DNA of 6,237 nucleotides from Cyanobacteria bacterium T3Sed10_344R1 (GCA_003566335.1 PXDR01000460.1:1-6237), one strand, 5' to 3'; positions 1-5,460 are shown, numbered from the stretch's first letter. The notes: generated by a model from the sequence alone, not told the origin. Translations and numbers: made by a program.

Positions 1-644
1 AACTGTTGGCGACCGCTACCGTTCGGGAACTGCTGCCGGTGACCTATCCCCAGTCTTTGCTGGAGTTAGAACCGACTGCGATCGCAGATCACCTCAAAGC
101 CCAGGCCCCCATTGCCGATGCGATCGTCAGCCGTCGCCTGCTGCCCCCTGGGATTGAAATTCGCCTGCAAGAGCGCCAGCCCGTGGCCCTATCCCTGCCG
201 GATGAAGCGGTCATGGCTGCCGAAGACGCCTCCACCCCCGATCCACGCCAAAGTCAGGTGGGGTTAGTCGATGACCAAGGGTTTTGGATCCCAAAAGATA
301 GCTTCACCAACTTCGACACCCCTGAGGCGTTGCCCGACCTAAAAGTCCGGGGTCTCCGTCATCACAACCAATCGAGCTGGCCCCAGCTCTATGCCAGCCT
401 GAGCCAAAGTCCGGTAGCGGTGTTTGAAATCGACTGGCGCAATCCCAACAATCTGATTTTGCACACCGAACTGGGCATGATTCACTTTGGGGGCTACGGG
501 ACGCGGTTTCCCCAGCAGCTCGCAGCGCTAGATCGAATGCGGAACTTGAATGAACAGCTCAATACCCAGCAAGTGGCCTACATAGATTTAACCAACCCAG
601 AAAAGCCCACCGTGCAGATGATGCAGGCCAGCGGTCAGCCCTAG
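1..644 (+). CDS. ftsQ: Cell division protein FtsQ, C-terminal part (5' end outside window)
   Basis: This is the periplasmic part of FtsQ, the single-pass membrane protein that links early and late divisome components. The reading frame is open from base 3, and the gene begins upstream of the window. The TTG at 6 is only an internal Leu codon. The visible 213 residues start in the POTRA domain: a stretch with SLLELEPTAIADHL, then IVSRRLLPPGIEIRLQERQPVA, matches the usual strand-helix-strand pattern that closes with an R-x-L-P...I-x-V-x-E-R-x-P-V-A motif. The beta domain follows (about nt 250-560) with GLVDDQGFWIP. The end, AYIDLTNPEKPTVQ, is the conserved last strand, and a TAG stop lies at 642-644. 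By comparison with typical FtsQ lengths, roughly 60-80 residues (cytoplasmic tail and membrane helix) are missing on the left. It lies upstream of ftsZ in the same direction. The identification is firm; the operon relation to ftsZ is an inference because of the 430-bp gap. Confidence 0.9.
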   Translation, partial: LLATATVRELLPVTYPQSLLELEPTAIADHLKAQAPIADAIVSRRLLPPGIEIRLQERQPVALSLPDEAVMAAEDASTPDPRQSQVGLVDDQGFWIPKDSFTNFDTPEALPDLKVRGLRHHNQSSWPQLYASLSQSPVAVFEIDWRNPNNLILHTELGMIHFGGYGTRFPQQLAALDRMRNLNEQLNTQQVAYIDLTNPEKPTVQMMQASGQP

Positions 645-778
645 GGGGCACTCGTCAGCGTATAAGTCAGGGACTGGGATAATCTCTGATACTCTCTACG
701 GCATGGCGCGTTAATCAATTCATGTTTAACCTGTTTGATTTGTTGCACTTCCGCTGGAGATAGCCGCCGCTAAAGATA

Positions 779-794
779 AGATTTGGACAAATCT
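779..794. repeat. 16-bp palindrome upstream of ftsZ
   Basis: AGATTT-GGAC-AAATCT is a perfect 6-bp inverted repeat with a 4-bp centre. A half-site-like copy (AAATCT) follows at 801-806. It lies about 30-45 bp upstream of the best promoter candidate, so it could be an operator for a dimeric regulator. It does not match the NtcA (GTA-N8-TAC) consensus. Function is unknown, and a chance palindrome of this size is possible. Confidence 0.4.
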
Positions 795-824
795 ACGGAT
801 AAATCTGCGTAAAGTTCTTTGAGT

Positions 825-854
825 TTGGTTTTTTCCAGCGAGTTACCCTATAGT
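825..854 (+). promoter_or_regulatory. Candidate sigma-70 promoter of ftsZ
   Basis: TTGGTT (825-830) and TATAGT (849-854) are separated by 18 bp, a usable -35/-10 pair. Transcription would begin near 861, giving a leader of about 215 nt before the ftsZ ATG; that leader would contain the 14-bp tandem repeat. This is a consensus match by eye only, and other hexamers in this AT-rich spacer could serve instead. Confidence 0.3.
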
Positions 855-1003
855 TGACTAGAATTATCTGCGACCTCGGGTTTTGCAATTCTCAACCTCA
901 GTATCTCAATATGAGTGCTAGAGAGGCGCATCGCTAAAGGCCAGTCTGCACGAACTAAAATCCTGGGGCGGCAAGGGTGAACAGCCCTCGTGCTCTGGTA
1001 TCA

Positions 1004-1035
1004 GGTTCAGACCATCCGGTTCAGACCATCCGGTT
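1004..1035 (+). repeat. 14-bp tandem repeat in the ftsZ leader
   Basis: GGTTCAGACCATCC occurs twice without interruption (1004-1017 and 1018-1031), followed by a partial third copy GGTT (1032-1035). The copies are identical, which suggests recent duplication or slippage. The array ends about 40 bp before the ftsZ ATG, so it would lie in the untranslated leader of most conceivable ftsZ transcripts. Confidence 0.95.
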
Positions 1036-1074
1036 AAGCCCAGAGTTGATTGCACCGATTCATGCTGTTTGTCT

Positions 1075-2382
1075 ATGACTTCTGTTCCCAACCCCTCCGA
1101 TAGTCAAGTGGCAAGCCCCCTTGTCAATGGCCAAGTTTCAGAGCCTGTGGCGACCGATCTCTCAGCTGATCCGCCCGGTGATTCTGTGGTGGCTTATTCA
1201 AATCCCTTTACGAAGTCTGGTGCCAACTCTCATCACGGTAGCAATGGCCCCAGGAGTATGGCCTCAGATGTGGTGGAAGGCGGTGACATCATGCCCGGTA
1301 GCATAGCGAAGATTAAAGTCATTGGGGTTGGCGGGGGCGGCTGCAATGCCGTCAACCGGATGATCAACAGTGGTCTGTCTGGGATCGAGTTTTGGTCAGT
1401 CAACACTGACGCCCAGGCGCTAGTGAATGCCACGACGGCGAACTGTCTTCAGGTCGGCCAAAAGCTGACCCGTGGGCTAGGCGCTGGGGGGAACCCCGCC
1501 ATTGGCCAAAAGGCAGCGGAAGAATCCCGCGATGAAATTTCTGCTTGCTTAGAAGAGGCGGATCTAGTTTTTATTACCGCTGGTATGGGAGGTGGCACGG
1601 GCACTGGTGCGGCCCCTGTGGTGGCTGAGGTGGCGAAGGAAGCCGGGGCGCTGACTGTAGGCGTTGTCACCCGTCCTTTTACCTTTGAAGGTCGCCGTCG
1701 CACAGCTCAAGCTGAAGAAGGGATTGCGGCCCTCCAAAGCCGGGTAGACACCCTGATCATCATTCCCAATGACAAGCTGCTGTCGGTGATTTCTGAGCAG
1801 ACCCCGGTGCAAGAAGCCTTCCGGGTGGCTGACGACATCCTGCGTCAAGGTGTGCAGGGGATCTCGGACATTATCACCATTCCCGGCTTGGTCAACGTTG
1901 ACTTTGCCGACGTGCGGGCGGTGATGGCTGATGCGGGGTCTGCCCTGATGGGGATTGGCATCGGGTCGGGCAAGTCTCGGGCGCGGGAAGCTGCGATCGC
2001 AGCCATTTCTTCTCCCCTGCTAGAAGCCTCCATCGACGGGGCGGCTGGAGCGGTCTTCAACATTACCGGCGGCTCAGATCTCACCCTGCATGAGGTGAAC
2101 GCGGCGGCTGAAATTATCTACGAAGCGGTGGATCCCAACGCCAACATTATCTTTGGGGCGGTGATTGACGATCGGCTCCAGGGCGAAGTGCGGATTACGG
2201 TGATTGCTACCGGCTTTAATGCCGAAGCGAAAGCCGCTAGTGCTGCTCGGGTGACGCCACTCAAACGCAATATCGCCACGCCTTCTGTGGGGTCTGCATC
2301 GGAGAGTGCGCCACCCCCAGCTACCAGCGGCGGTGGTTTGGATATTCCTGAGTTCTTGCAGCGTCGTCGTCCTACTCGCTAA
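1075..2382 (+). CDS. ftsZ: Cell division protein FtsZ
   Basis: FtsZ is the tubulin-like GTPase that polymerises at mid-cell into the division ring. I choose the ATG at 1075 (435 aa); the TTG two codons earlier (1069) is a weaker start. Residues 1-71 form a Ser/Pro/Gly-rich extension. The GTPase core then begins with IAKIKVIGVGGGGCNAVNRM. The GTP-binding loop GGGGCN is at 86-91, the tubulin signature GGGTGTG at 172-178, and the T7 catalytic loop NVDFAD at 274-279. After the C-terminal subdomain (to about 380) comes a short linker and the conserved tail LDIPEFLQRRR (422-432), which binds partner proteins. Internal ATGs at 1258 and 1291 would give a core-only protein of ordinary bacterial length. 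Extensions of this kind are known in cyanobacterial FtsZ, and in Anabaena the extension matters for polymer behaviour. The stop codon overlaps the thiD start. Confidence 0.97.
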   Translation: MTSVPNPSDSQVASPLVNGQVSEPVATDLSADPPGDSVVAYSNPFTKSGANSHHGSNGPRSMASDVVEGGDIMPGSIAKIKVIGVGGGGCNAVNRMINSGLSGIEFWSVNTDAQALVNATTANCLQVGQKLTRGLGAGGNPAIGQKAAEESRDEISACLEEADLVFITAGMGGGTGTGAAPVVAEVAKEAGALTVGVVTRPFTFEGRRRTAQAEEGIAALQSRVDTLIIIPNDKLLSVISEQTPVQEAFRVADDILRQGVQGISDIITIPGLVNVDFADVRAVMADAGSALMGIGIGSGKSRAREAAIAAISSPLLEASIDGAAGAVFNITGGSDLTLHEVNAAAEIIYEAVDPNANIIFGAVIDDRLQGEVRITVIATGFNAEAKAASAARVTPLKRNIATPSVGSASESAPPPATSGGGLDIPEFLQRRRPTR

Positions 2383-3173
2383 TGGGCACCGTTCCAGTGG
2401 CATTGACCATCGCCGGGTCTGATAGCGGCGGTGGGGCCGGAATTCAGGCTGACCTGCGAACGTTTTCGTTTCACCGGGTGCATGGCACCTGCGCCCTGAC
2501 CTGCATTACCGCCCAAAATACCCTGGGGGTAAATCGGGTTGATCCGTTGCCGCCGGAAGCCGTTGTGGCCCAGATTCGGGCTGTGGTTGACGACATTGGT
2601 GTGCAGGCGGCTAAGACCGGCATGTTGTTGAATGCGGGCATCATTGCTGCCGTCGCCGAGCAGGTGGAGCATCTGCCCAATTTGGTGGTAGACCCGGTAA
2701 TGGTGTCGCGGGCTGGGGCGCAGTTGATTGATGATGATGCGATCGCAACCCTGCGCACCGCGTTGATCCCCCAATCCACCGTGCTGACCCCCAATCGTTA
2801 CGAGGCGCAAATCCTCAGCGGTCTGACTCTAGACAGCTTGGCCGATATGGAGCAAGCCGCCCAAGCCATCTGGCAGCTTGGCCCCCAAGCCGTCTTGGTC
2901 AAAGGGGGCGCAATGCCTGGGGCGCTGCGGGGGGTGTATGTCTGGTTCGACGGCAATCAGTGCCTCACCCTAGAAACCGCAACGATTGACACCCCCAACA
3001 CCCACGGCACCGGCTGCACCCTGTCCGCTGCGATCGCAGCCAATTTAGCTCTGGGCTTGCCTCCCTTGACGGCGGTTAAAGGTGCCAAAGATTATGTGAC
3101 GGATGCCCTGCGGCACGCCCTTGACCTTGGGGCAGGGCAGGGGCCAGTGGGGCATTTCTTCTCGCTGCTGTAA
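2382..3173 (+). CDS. thiD: Hydroxymethylpyrimidine (phosphate) kinase ThiD
   Basis: ThiD is a cytosolic kinase of the ribokinase fold that phosphorylates HMP and HMP-P to HMP-PP, the pyrimidine half of thiamine. The 263 aa are full length for the family. Visible motifs in order: AGSDSGGGAGIQAD (11-24, substrate-binding glycine loop), KTGM (78-81), VVDPVM (102-107), LTPNRYEA (135-142), VLVKGG (171-176), and THGTGCT (207-213), the anion-hole and catalytic region with the family Cys at 212. No thiE or other fused domain is present; the protein ends soon after the last helix. The ATG (2382-2384) uses the last A of the ftsZ TAA stop, and no separate ribosome-binding site or promoter is evident, so translation probably depends on ribosomes finishing ftsZ. 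No TPP riboswitch lies in front of it. It converges on the minus-strand gene ending at 3200. Confidence 0.95.
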   Translation: MGTVPVALTIAGSDSGGGAGIQADLRTFSFHRVHGTCALTCITAQNTLGVNRVDPLPPEAVVAQIRAVVDDIGVQAAKTGMLLNAGIIAAVAEQVEHLPNLVVDPVMVSRAGAQLIDDDAIATLRTALIPQSTVLTPNRYEAQILSGLTLDSLADMEQAAQAIWQLGPQAVLVKGGAMPGALRGVYVWFDGNQCLTLETATIDTPNTHGTGCTLSAAIAANLALGLPPLTAVKGAKDYVTDALRHALDLGAGQGPVGHFFSLL

Positions 3174-3199
3174 CCTGCTTGGGTTCAGCGGCTCCCGTT

Positions 3200-3700
3200 C
3201 TATTTCCGCAAGTCTGACCAGGCGCTCTGCCAATCTGGGCAGCGCTCGGCTTCTGGGCCATAGGGATACATGCCGCAGACCAATAAATTACCCCCGTAGG
3301 TTTGGCCGTGGTAGTGACGACAGCCAACACAGGGGGGATAGTTCTGCATGAGCGGATTCAGGGTTTGATCTAGAGGCACAGCGACGGTGTCGTACCACTG
3401 CTCAATTTCTGAAATCATCGCATCTAGCGGCGGTATCACCTGCTCCTCTAATGCTTCCGCCGCGCGGTTTAGTTCCGGTGCGATCGCAGCCTCCAGCGGA
3501 TCCCACCAAGTTGTCACCTGATCAGAAACTTGATCTAGGGTGGGTGCGATCGCCTGATCCACCGCTTCGGCCACCGCCTCTGATGCCTGATAAAACGCTT
3601 CACTGGCCTCGACCGCTCCTTCGCTTAGCTGATCAAGGGTCTTTTCCGCTTCATCAGTCAAAGCATGGAGGAAGTCTGACAGAGTTGACCAAGGATCCAT
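3200..3700 (-). CDS. Helical protein with C-terminal CxxCxHxH-C-C putative metal-binding module
   Basis: I do not recognise a named family, though the overall form (166 aa) resembles conserved cyanobacterial proteins of unknown function. Residues 1-115 are acidic and Ala/Glu/Gln-rich, consistent with long amphipathic helices, with short Pro breaks (IAPTLD, WWDPLE, VIPPLD, VPLDQT) that give a loosely repeated character. There is no signal peptide or membrane segment. From 122 the composition changes sharply to PPCVGCRHYHGQTYGG and then CGMYPYGPEAERCPDW. This sets four Cys (124, 127, 142, 154) and two His (129, 131) in a compact module, suited to Zn or possibly an Fe-S cluster. The start is ATG at 3698-3700, with no clear Shine-Dalgarno. 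It lies 99 bp downstream of the phasin-like gene in the same direction and may share its transcript. Two HIP1 sites (3480, 3546) lie inside. Function is unknown; metal binding is an inference. Confidence 0.82.
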   Translation of the reverse strand: MDPWSTLSDFLHALTDEAEKTLDQLSEGAVEASEAFYQASEAVAEAVDQAIAPTLDQVSDQVTTWWDPLEAAIAPELNRAAEALEEQVIPPLDAMISEIEQWYDTVAVPLDQTLNPLMQNYPPCVGCRHYHGQTYGGNLLVCGMYPYGPEAERCPDWQSAWSDLRK

Positions 3701-3702
3701 AG

Positions 3703-3728
3703 CTAAACACGGGAACTAAACACCGGGG
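3703..3728. repeat. Imperfect 13-bp direct repeat before the 166-aa gene
   Basis: CTAAACACGGGAA (3703-3715) is followed at once by CTAAACACCGGGG (3716-3728); 10 of 13 bases agree. On the minus strand this lies immediately upstream of the ATG at 3700, where a ribosome-binding site would be. It could be a simple duplication without function. Confidence 0.6.
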
Positions 3729-3799
3729 CCGTGGCGAGGCAGAAGCCAGGAGATAGACACCACAGCCCAAGTCTAACGGGTTAACGCCACGAGACAGCT

Positions 3800-4198
3800 C
3801 TAGGGCTGCTGCTTTAGCCGTTCTAATTCTGCCCGCAGCGTCTCAACCTGACTGCGGAGTTCCTCTGCTTTGGCTGCTTCTGGAGAAGTCGCAGTGGCTT
3901 CAGTGGCCCCAGTGGCTTCAGTGGCCTCACCCGGCTCATCATCCAAGATTTCGATCCGACGAGGCGTCGGCGGCGCGTCCCCAGCAGGCATTTCTTCCTG
4001 GGCGCGGTTCACAATATCGTTGACGAACTTCTGGGCTTCTTCGGCGGTCATTTCGCCCCGAGCCACCATTTCATCCACCAGCTTTTGGGCCTGGCCTCGT
4101 AGCTCGCCTAGGGTGCTGCCAGCTCGCTCTCCGGCGTAGGAAGCAATGCCAACCCCTAGATAAAATGCTTTTTGCACAGCGTCGCCAAAACCTGACAT
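3800..4198 (-). CDS. Phasin-like protein with C-terminal leucine zipper
   Basis: A 132-aa soluble protein of the kind often annotated as phasin family in cyanobacteria. Residues 1-70 (AFYLGVGIASYAGERAGSTL, then LVDEMVARGEMTAEEAQKFV) resemble the helical N-terminal core of PhaF/PhaI-type granule proteins, including the 'MVARGEMT-EEA' turn between helices. A flexible Pro/Ala/Thr/Glu linker (71-107) follows, with a TEA/TGA triplet repeat encoded by a 9-bp DNA repeat. Residues 108-130 form a short coiled coil with heptad-spaced Leu (L114, L121, L125, L128), which suggests oligomerisation. Phasins usually coat polyhydroxyalkanoate granules, but no pha gene is nearby, so a granule role is not shown; a general structural or chaperone-like role is equally possible. 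The start at 4196-4198 is backed by a good Shine-Dalgarno (4205-4211). The gene lies downstream of ffs and upstream of the 166-aa gene on the same strand. Confidence 0.82.
   Translation of the reverse strand: MSGFGDAVQKAFYLGVGIASYAGERAGSTLGELRGQAQKLVDEMVARGEMTAEEAQKFVNDIVNRAQEEMPAGDAPPTPRRIEILDDEPGEATEATGATEATATSPEAAKAEELRSQVETLRAELERLKQQP
3892..3927. repeat. Four copies of a 9-bp unit inside the phasin-like gene
   Basis: CAGTGGCTT, CAGTGGCCC, CAGTGGCTT and CAGTGGCCT follow each other without gaps. The period is a multiple of three, so changes in copy number keep the frame. On the coding (minus) strand it yields the TEA/TGA repeats of the linker, residues about 91-103. The linker length is therefore likely to vary between strains. 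Confidence 0.95.
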
Positions 4199-4204
4199 GA
4201 CCTT

Positions 4205-4211
4205 ACCTCTT
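4205..4211 (-). promoter_or_regulatory. Shine-Dalgarno site of the phasin-like gene
   Basis: On the minus strand AAGAGGT lies 6 nt before the ATG at 4198. It is the clearest ribosome-binding site in the window and fixes that start codon. Most other genes here lack one. Confidence 0.7.
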
Positions 4212-4310
4212 GAGACTGTGGTGCGATGTCTCTAGGGTAAGCCCAAGGTTGGGACAGTAACCACTGCCTGGGGCGGTAGAGCGGTACGGAAAACACGCCA
4301 AAAACACAAA

Positions 4311-4404
4311 GACCCGGAGCCCACGCCTATCCCAAGCATCCCGTATTGCTGCTACCTTCCGGTCCTGACAAGATTTGGGCGTTGCGATCGCATGGATCCG
4401 AGTC
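4311..4404 (-). ncRNA. ffs: Signal recognition particle RNA (4.5S-type, small SRP RNA)
   Basis: The minus strand carries the universally conserved domain IV of SRP RNA: GTCAGGACCGGAAGGTAGCA, with the GGAA tetraloop closed by CC/GG and the asymmetric internal loop that binds Ffh. The flanks pair to form the usual single long hairpin: 5' GACTCGGATCC (4404-4394) pairs with 3' GGGCTCCGGGTC (4322-4311) with one mismatch. These ends give a 94-nt RNA, the normal size for the short bacterial form. The terminal stem is followed by TTTGTGTTTTT, which may help termination or processing. The RNA joins Ffh to form the SRP that targets membrane proteins co-translationally. A HIP1 octamer (4384-4391) forms part of the 5' arm. 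Exact 5' and 3' ends are inferred from the pairing. Confidence 0.94.
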
Positions 4405-4410
4405 AATAAC

Positions 4411-4416
4411 ACCATA
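4411..4416 (-). promoter_or_regulatory. Candidate -10 box of ffs
   Basis: TATGGT on the minus strand lies 6 nt before the predicted first base of the SRP RNA (4404), the right distance for a -10 element. I see no good -35 hexamer at 16-19 bp upstream. The placement supports the RNA start, but the match is moderate. Confidence 0.4.
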
Positions 4417-4506
4417 ACACCTTATGGCTTCTGACTTCGACCCCTGGCCCCTACTCGGCTTTTGCCCCCAGCCTAGATAATGGAACTCAGGGATCTAGCC
4501 TTAGAA

Positions 4507-4544
4507 GATGCCAACGCAGGCTGCAGCAATGCCCTGTCGGCATC
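4507..4544 (+). promoter_or_regulatory. Two-tier hairpin in the leader of the 170-aa gene
   Basis: GATGCC (4507-4512) pairs with GGCATC (4539-4544). Inside, CAGG (4517-4520) pairs with CCTG (4533-4536) around a loop containing CTGCAG. It starts about 20 nt after a possible -10 box (GATAAT, 4476-4481, without a good -35). If that promoter is real, the hairpin would sit at the 5' end of the mRNA about 60 nt before the ATG. No T-run follows, so it is not an intrinsic terminator. It may stabilise or regulate the message, or be chance. Confidence 0.35.
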
Positions 4545-4604
4545 CATTGGCCTGGATCTGAGACTGCCATCGAACCGACTTATCGAACTGATTGAACCTG
4601 GGTT

Positions 4605-5117
4605 ATGAACTATCTCGTTGCCGTTTTAGACGATCGGATTAAGGCTGAGGCCGCATACTGCGCCCTCGAAGCCGCTAATCTGGAGATGCAAAACGTCTCA
4701 ATCCTCGGCAAAGGCTATAAGAGCGCTGACGAATACGGCCTAATTGATCCCCAAACAGAAGCCTGGAAACAGGTGAAACGGATGGCTATCTGGCTGGTTC
4801 CCTTTGGCTTTGGGGCGGGCTTTATGTTCAACTTCATCACCGGCCTCGACACCTTCCCCTGGGCCGGAACGGTTGGCAACCAAATCATTGGCGGCATCCT
4901 TGGGGCGGGGTCTGCCGGGCTCGGAGCCTTTGTGGTGGGTGGCGGCGTTGGCGCAGCAGTCGGCAGCGGCGACGCCATTTCCTACCGAAATCGGCTCAAT
5001 GCTGGCAACTATCTGGTGGTGGTCACCGGGTCAGAGCTGGTGATTGGTCAAGCGACCCGCATCATTCGCCAATTTCGGCCCCAGAATATTCAGGGCTACC
5101 GCGAGCCTGCGGCCTAA
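4605..5117 (+). CDS. Membrane-hairpin protein with split alpha/beta domain
   Basis: A 170-aa protein without a family name I can give with certainty; it resembles conserved cyanobacterial proteins and, loosely, general-stress (YflT/DUF1269-like) proteins. Residues 2-36 read as strand-helix-strand (NYLVAVLDD, then AEAAYCALEAANL, then MQNVSILGKG). After a polar stretch come two hydrophobic segments: about 60-80 (AIWLVPFGFGAGFMFNFITG) and about 90-120, very rich in Gly and Ala with GxxxG spacing (IIGGILGAGSAGLGAFVVGGG), a glycine-zipper type. Residues 135-164 return to strand-helix (NYLVVVTGSELVIGQATRII). The two ends share NYLV, and together they could form one ferredoxin-like domain with the membrane hairpin as an insertion. 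Both ends would then lie in the cytoplasm. The start ATG at 4605 has no Shine-Dalgarno, but the strand pattern begins right there. It converges on the 103-aa gene with 31 bp between. Confidence 0.85.
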   Translation: MNYLVAVLDDRIKAEAAYCALEAANLEMQNVSILGKGYKSADEYGLIDPQTEAWKQVKRMAIWLVPFGFGAGFMFNFITGLDTFPWAGTVGNQIIGGILGAGSAGLGAFVVGGGVGAAVGSGDAISYRNRLNAGNYLVVVTGSELVIGQATRIIRQFRPQNIQGYREPAA

Positions 5118-5148
5118 ATACGCTACGGCCTGCATGAGGCTTGTCGGA

Positions 5149-5460
5149 CTATGCTGCAGCGTTCTCTGAAGCAGAGACGCGGGTGTCTTCAGACTTGGCT
5201 GCGGCTTTAGCATTCAGCTCATGCCATGCCTTCGCCACAATTTCGCTCAGCAAACGACGGGCGGGCGGATCCAGCAGCATGTCATCAGCCAGCACTTCTG
5301 CCGTCAAATCATTCAGGGATAGCCCTTGAGTGCGGGCGGTTTCAATCACCCCGGCTAAGGCTAAGCCAATATCTTCCGGCTCCACAGCCTCTGTTGGCTC
5401 TGGGGCAAGTTCTATGGGGCCATCTGCTGCGATCAGGTTGTCTGAGGTTGGATAAGTCAT
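5149..5460 (-). CDS. Small conserved-type cyanobacterial protein of unknown function
   Basis: A 103-aa acidic protein. Residues 1-30 are a disordered, Pro/Glu-rich head (ELAPEPTEAVEPED). Residues 31-83 form the likely folded core: IGLALAGVIETARTQGLSL, DDMLLDPPARRLLSEIVAKAWHEL, a three-helix pattern in which a helix ends at 'LTAEVLADD' and an LLD..ARRLLSEI helix follows. The last 20 residues are Ala/Ser/Lys-rich and probably disordered. There is no signal peptide, membrane segment or Cys. The head and tail being low-complexity with an ordered centre, and GC-rich codons like those of the neighbours, support a real gene. The start ATG (5458-5460) lacks a Shine-Dalgarno. I cannot assign a function; the core resembles small cyanobacterium-specific proteins, but I give no family name. 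Confidence 0.75.
   Translation of the reverse strand: MTYPTSDNLIAADGPIELAPEPTEAVEPEDIGLALAGVIETARTQGLSLNDLTAEVLADDMLLDPPARRLLSEIVAKAWHELNAKAAAKSEDTRVSASENAAA

Larger units (their letters stand above)
645..1074 (+). other. Non-coding spacer between ftsQ and ftsZ
   Basis: These 430 bases hold no credible gene on either strand. They are more AT-rich than the flanking genes, as expected of a regulatory region. I see a 16-bp palindrome (779-794), a possible sigma-70 promoter (825-854), a second promoter-like TTGACT at 854-859 without a matching -10, and a 14-bp tandem repeat (1004-1035). No intrinsic terminator for ftsQ is visible, so read-through from ftsQ into ftsZ is possible. No Shine-Dalgarno sequence precedes the ftsZ start, as is common for cyanobacterial genes. 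Confidence 0.7.

Noticed and set aside
854..882. TTGACT at 854-859 as the -35 box of ftsZ
   Set aside because: No acceptable -10 hexamer lies 16-19 bp downstream; the pair at 825-854 is better, though also unproven.
1004..1035. Tandem repeat read as the beginning of a CRISPR array
   Set aside because: The copies are directly adjacent without spacers and only 14 bp long; no cas gene is present.
1069..1074. TTG start of ftsZ two codons before the ATG at 1075
   Set aside because: It adds only two residues, has no ribosome-binding site, and an ATG follows immediately; the ATG is the simpler choice.
1233..2403. Several open frames antisense to ftsZ (for example 1449-1703, 1564-1848, 1845-2084)
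   Set aside because: They lie opposite a highly conserved gene, have Pro/Ser/Arg-rich compositions typical of GC-rich shadow frames, and show no ordered motifs.
2379..2810. 143-codon open frame antisense to thiD
   Set aside because: It mirrors the thiD coding constraint and shows no recognisable domain; thiD motifs explain the sequence fully.
3730..3791. CGTGGCG/CGCCACG inverted repeat between the two minus-strand genes as a terminator
   Set aside because: The arms are separated by 48 bases and no T-run follows on either strand.
4203..4415. 70-codon open frame on the minus strand across the SRP RNA
   Set aside because: It covers the conserved SRP domain IV and the leader of the phasin-like gene; the RNA gene explains the region.
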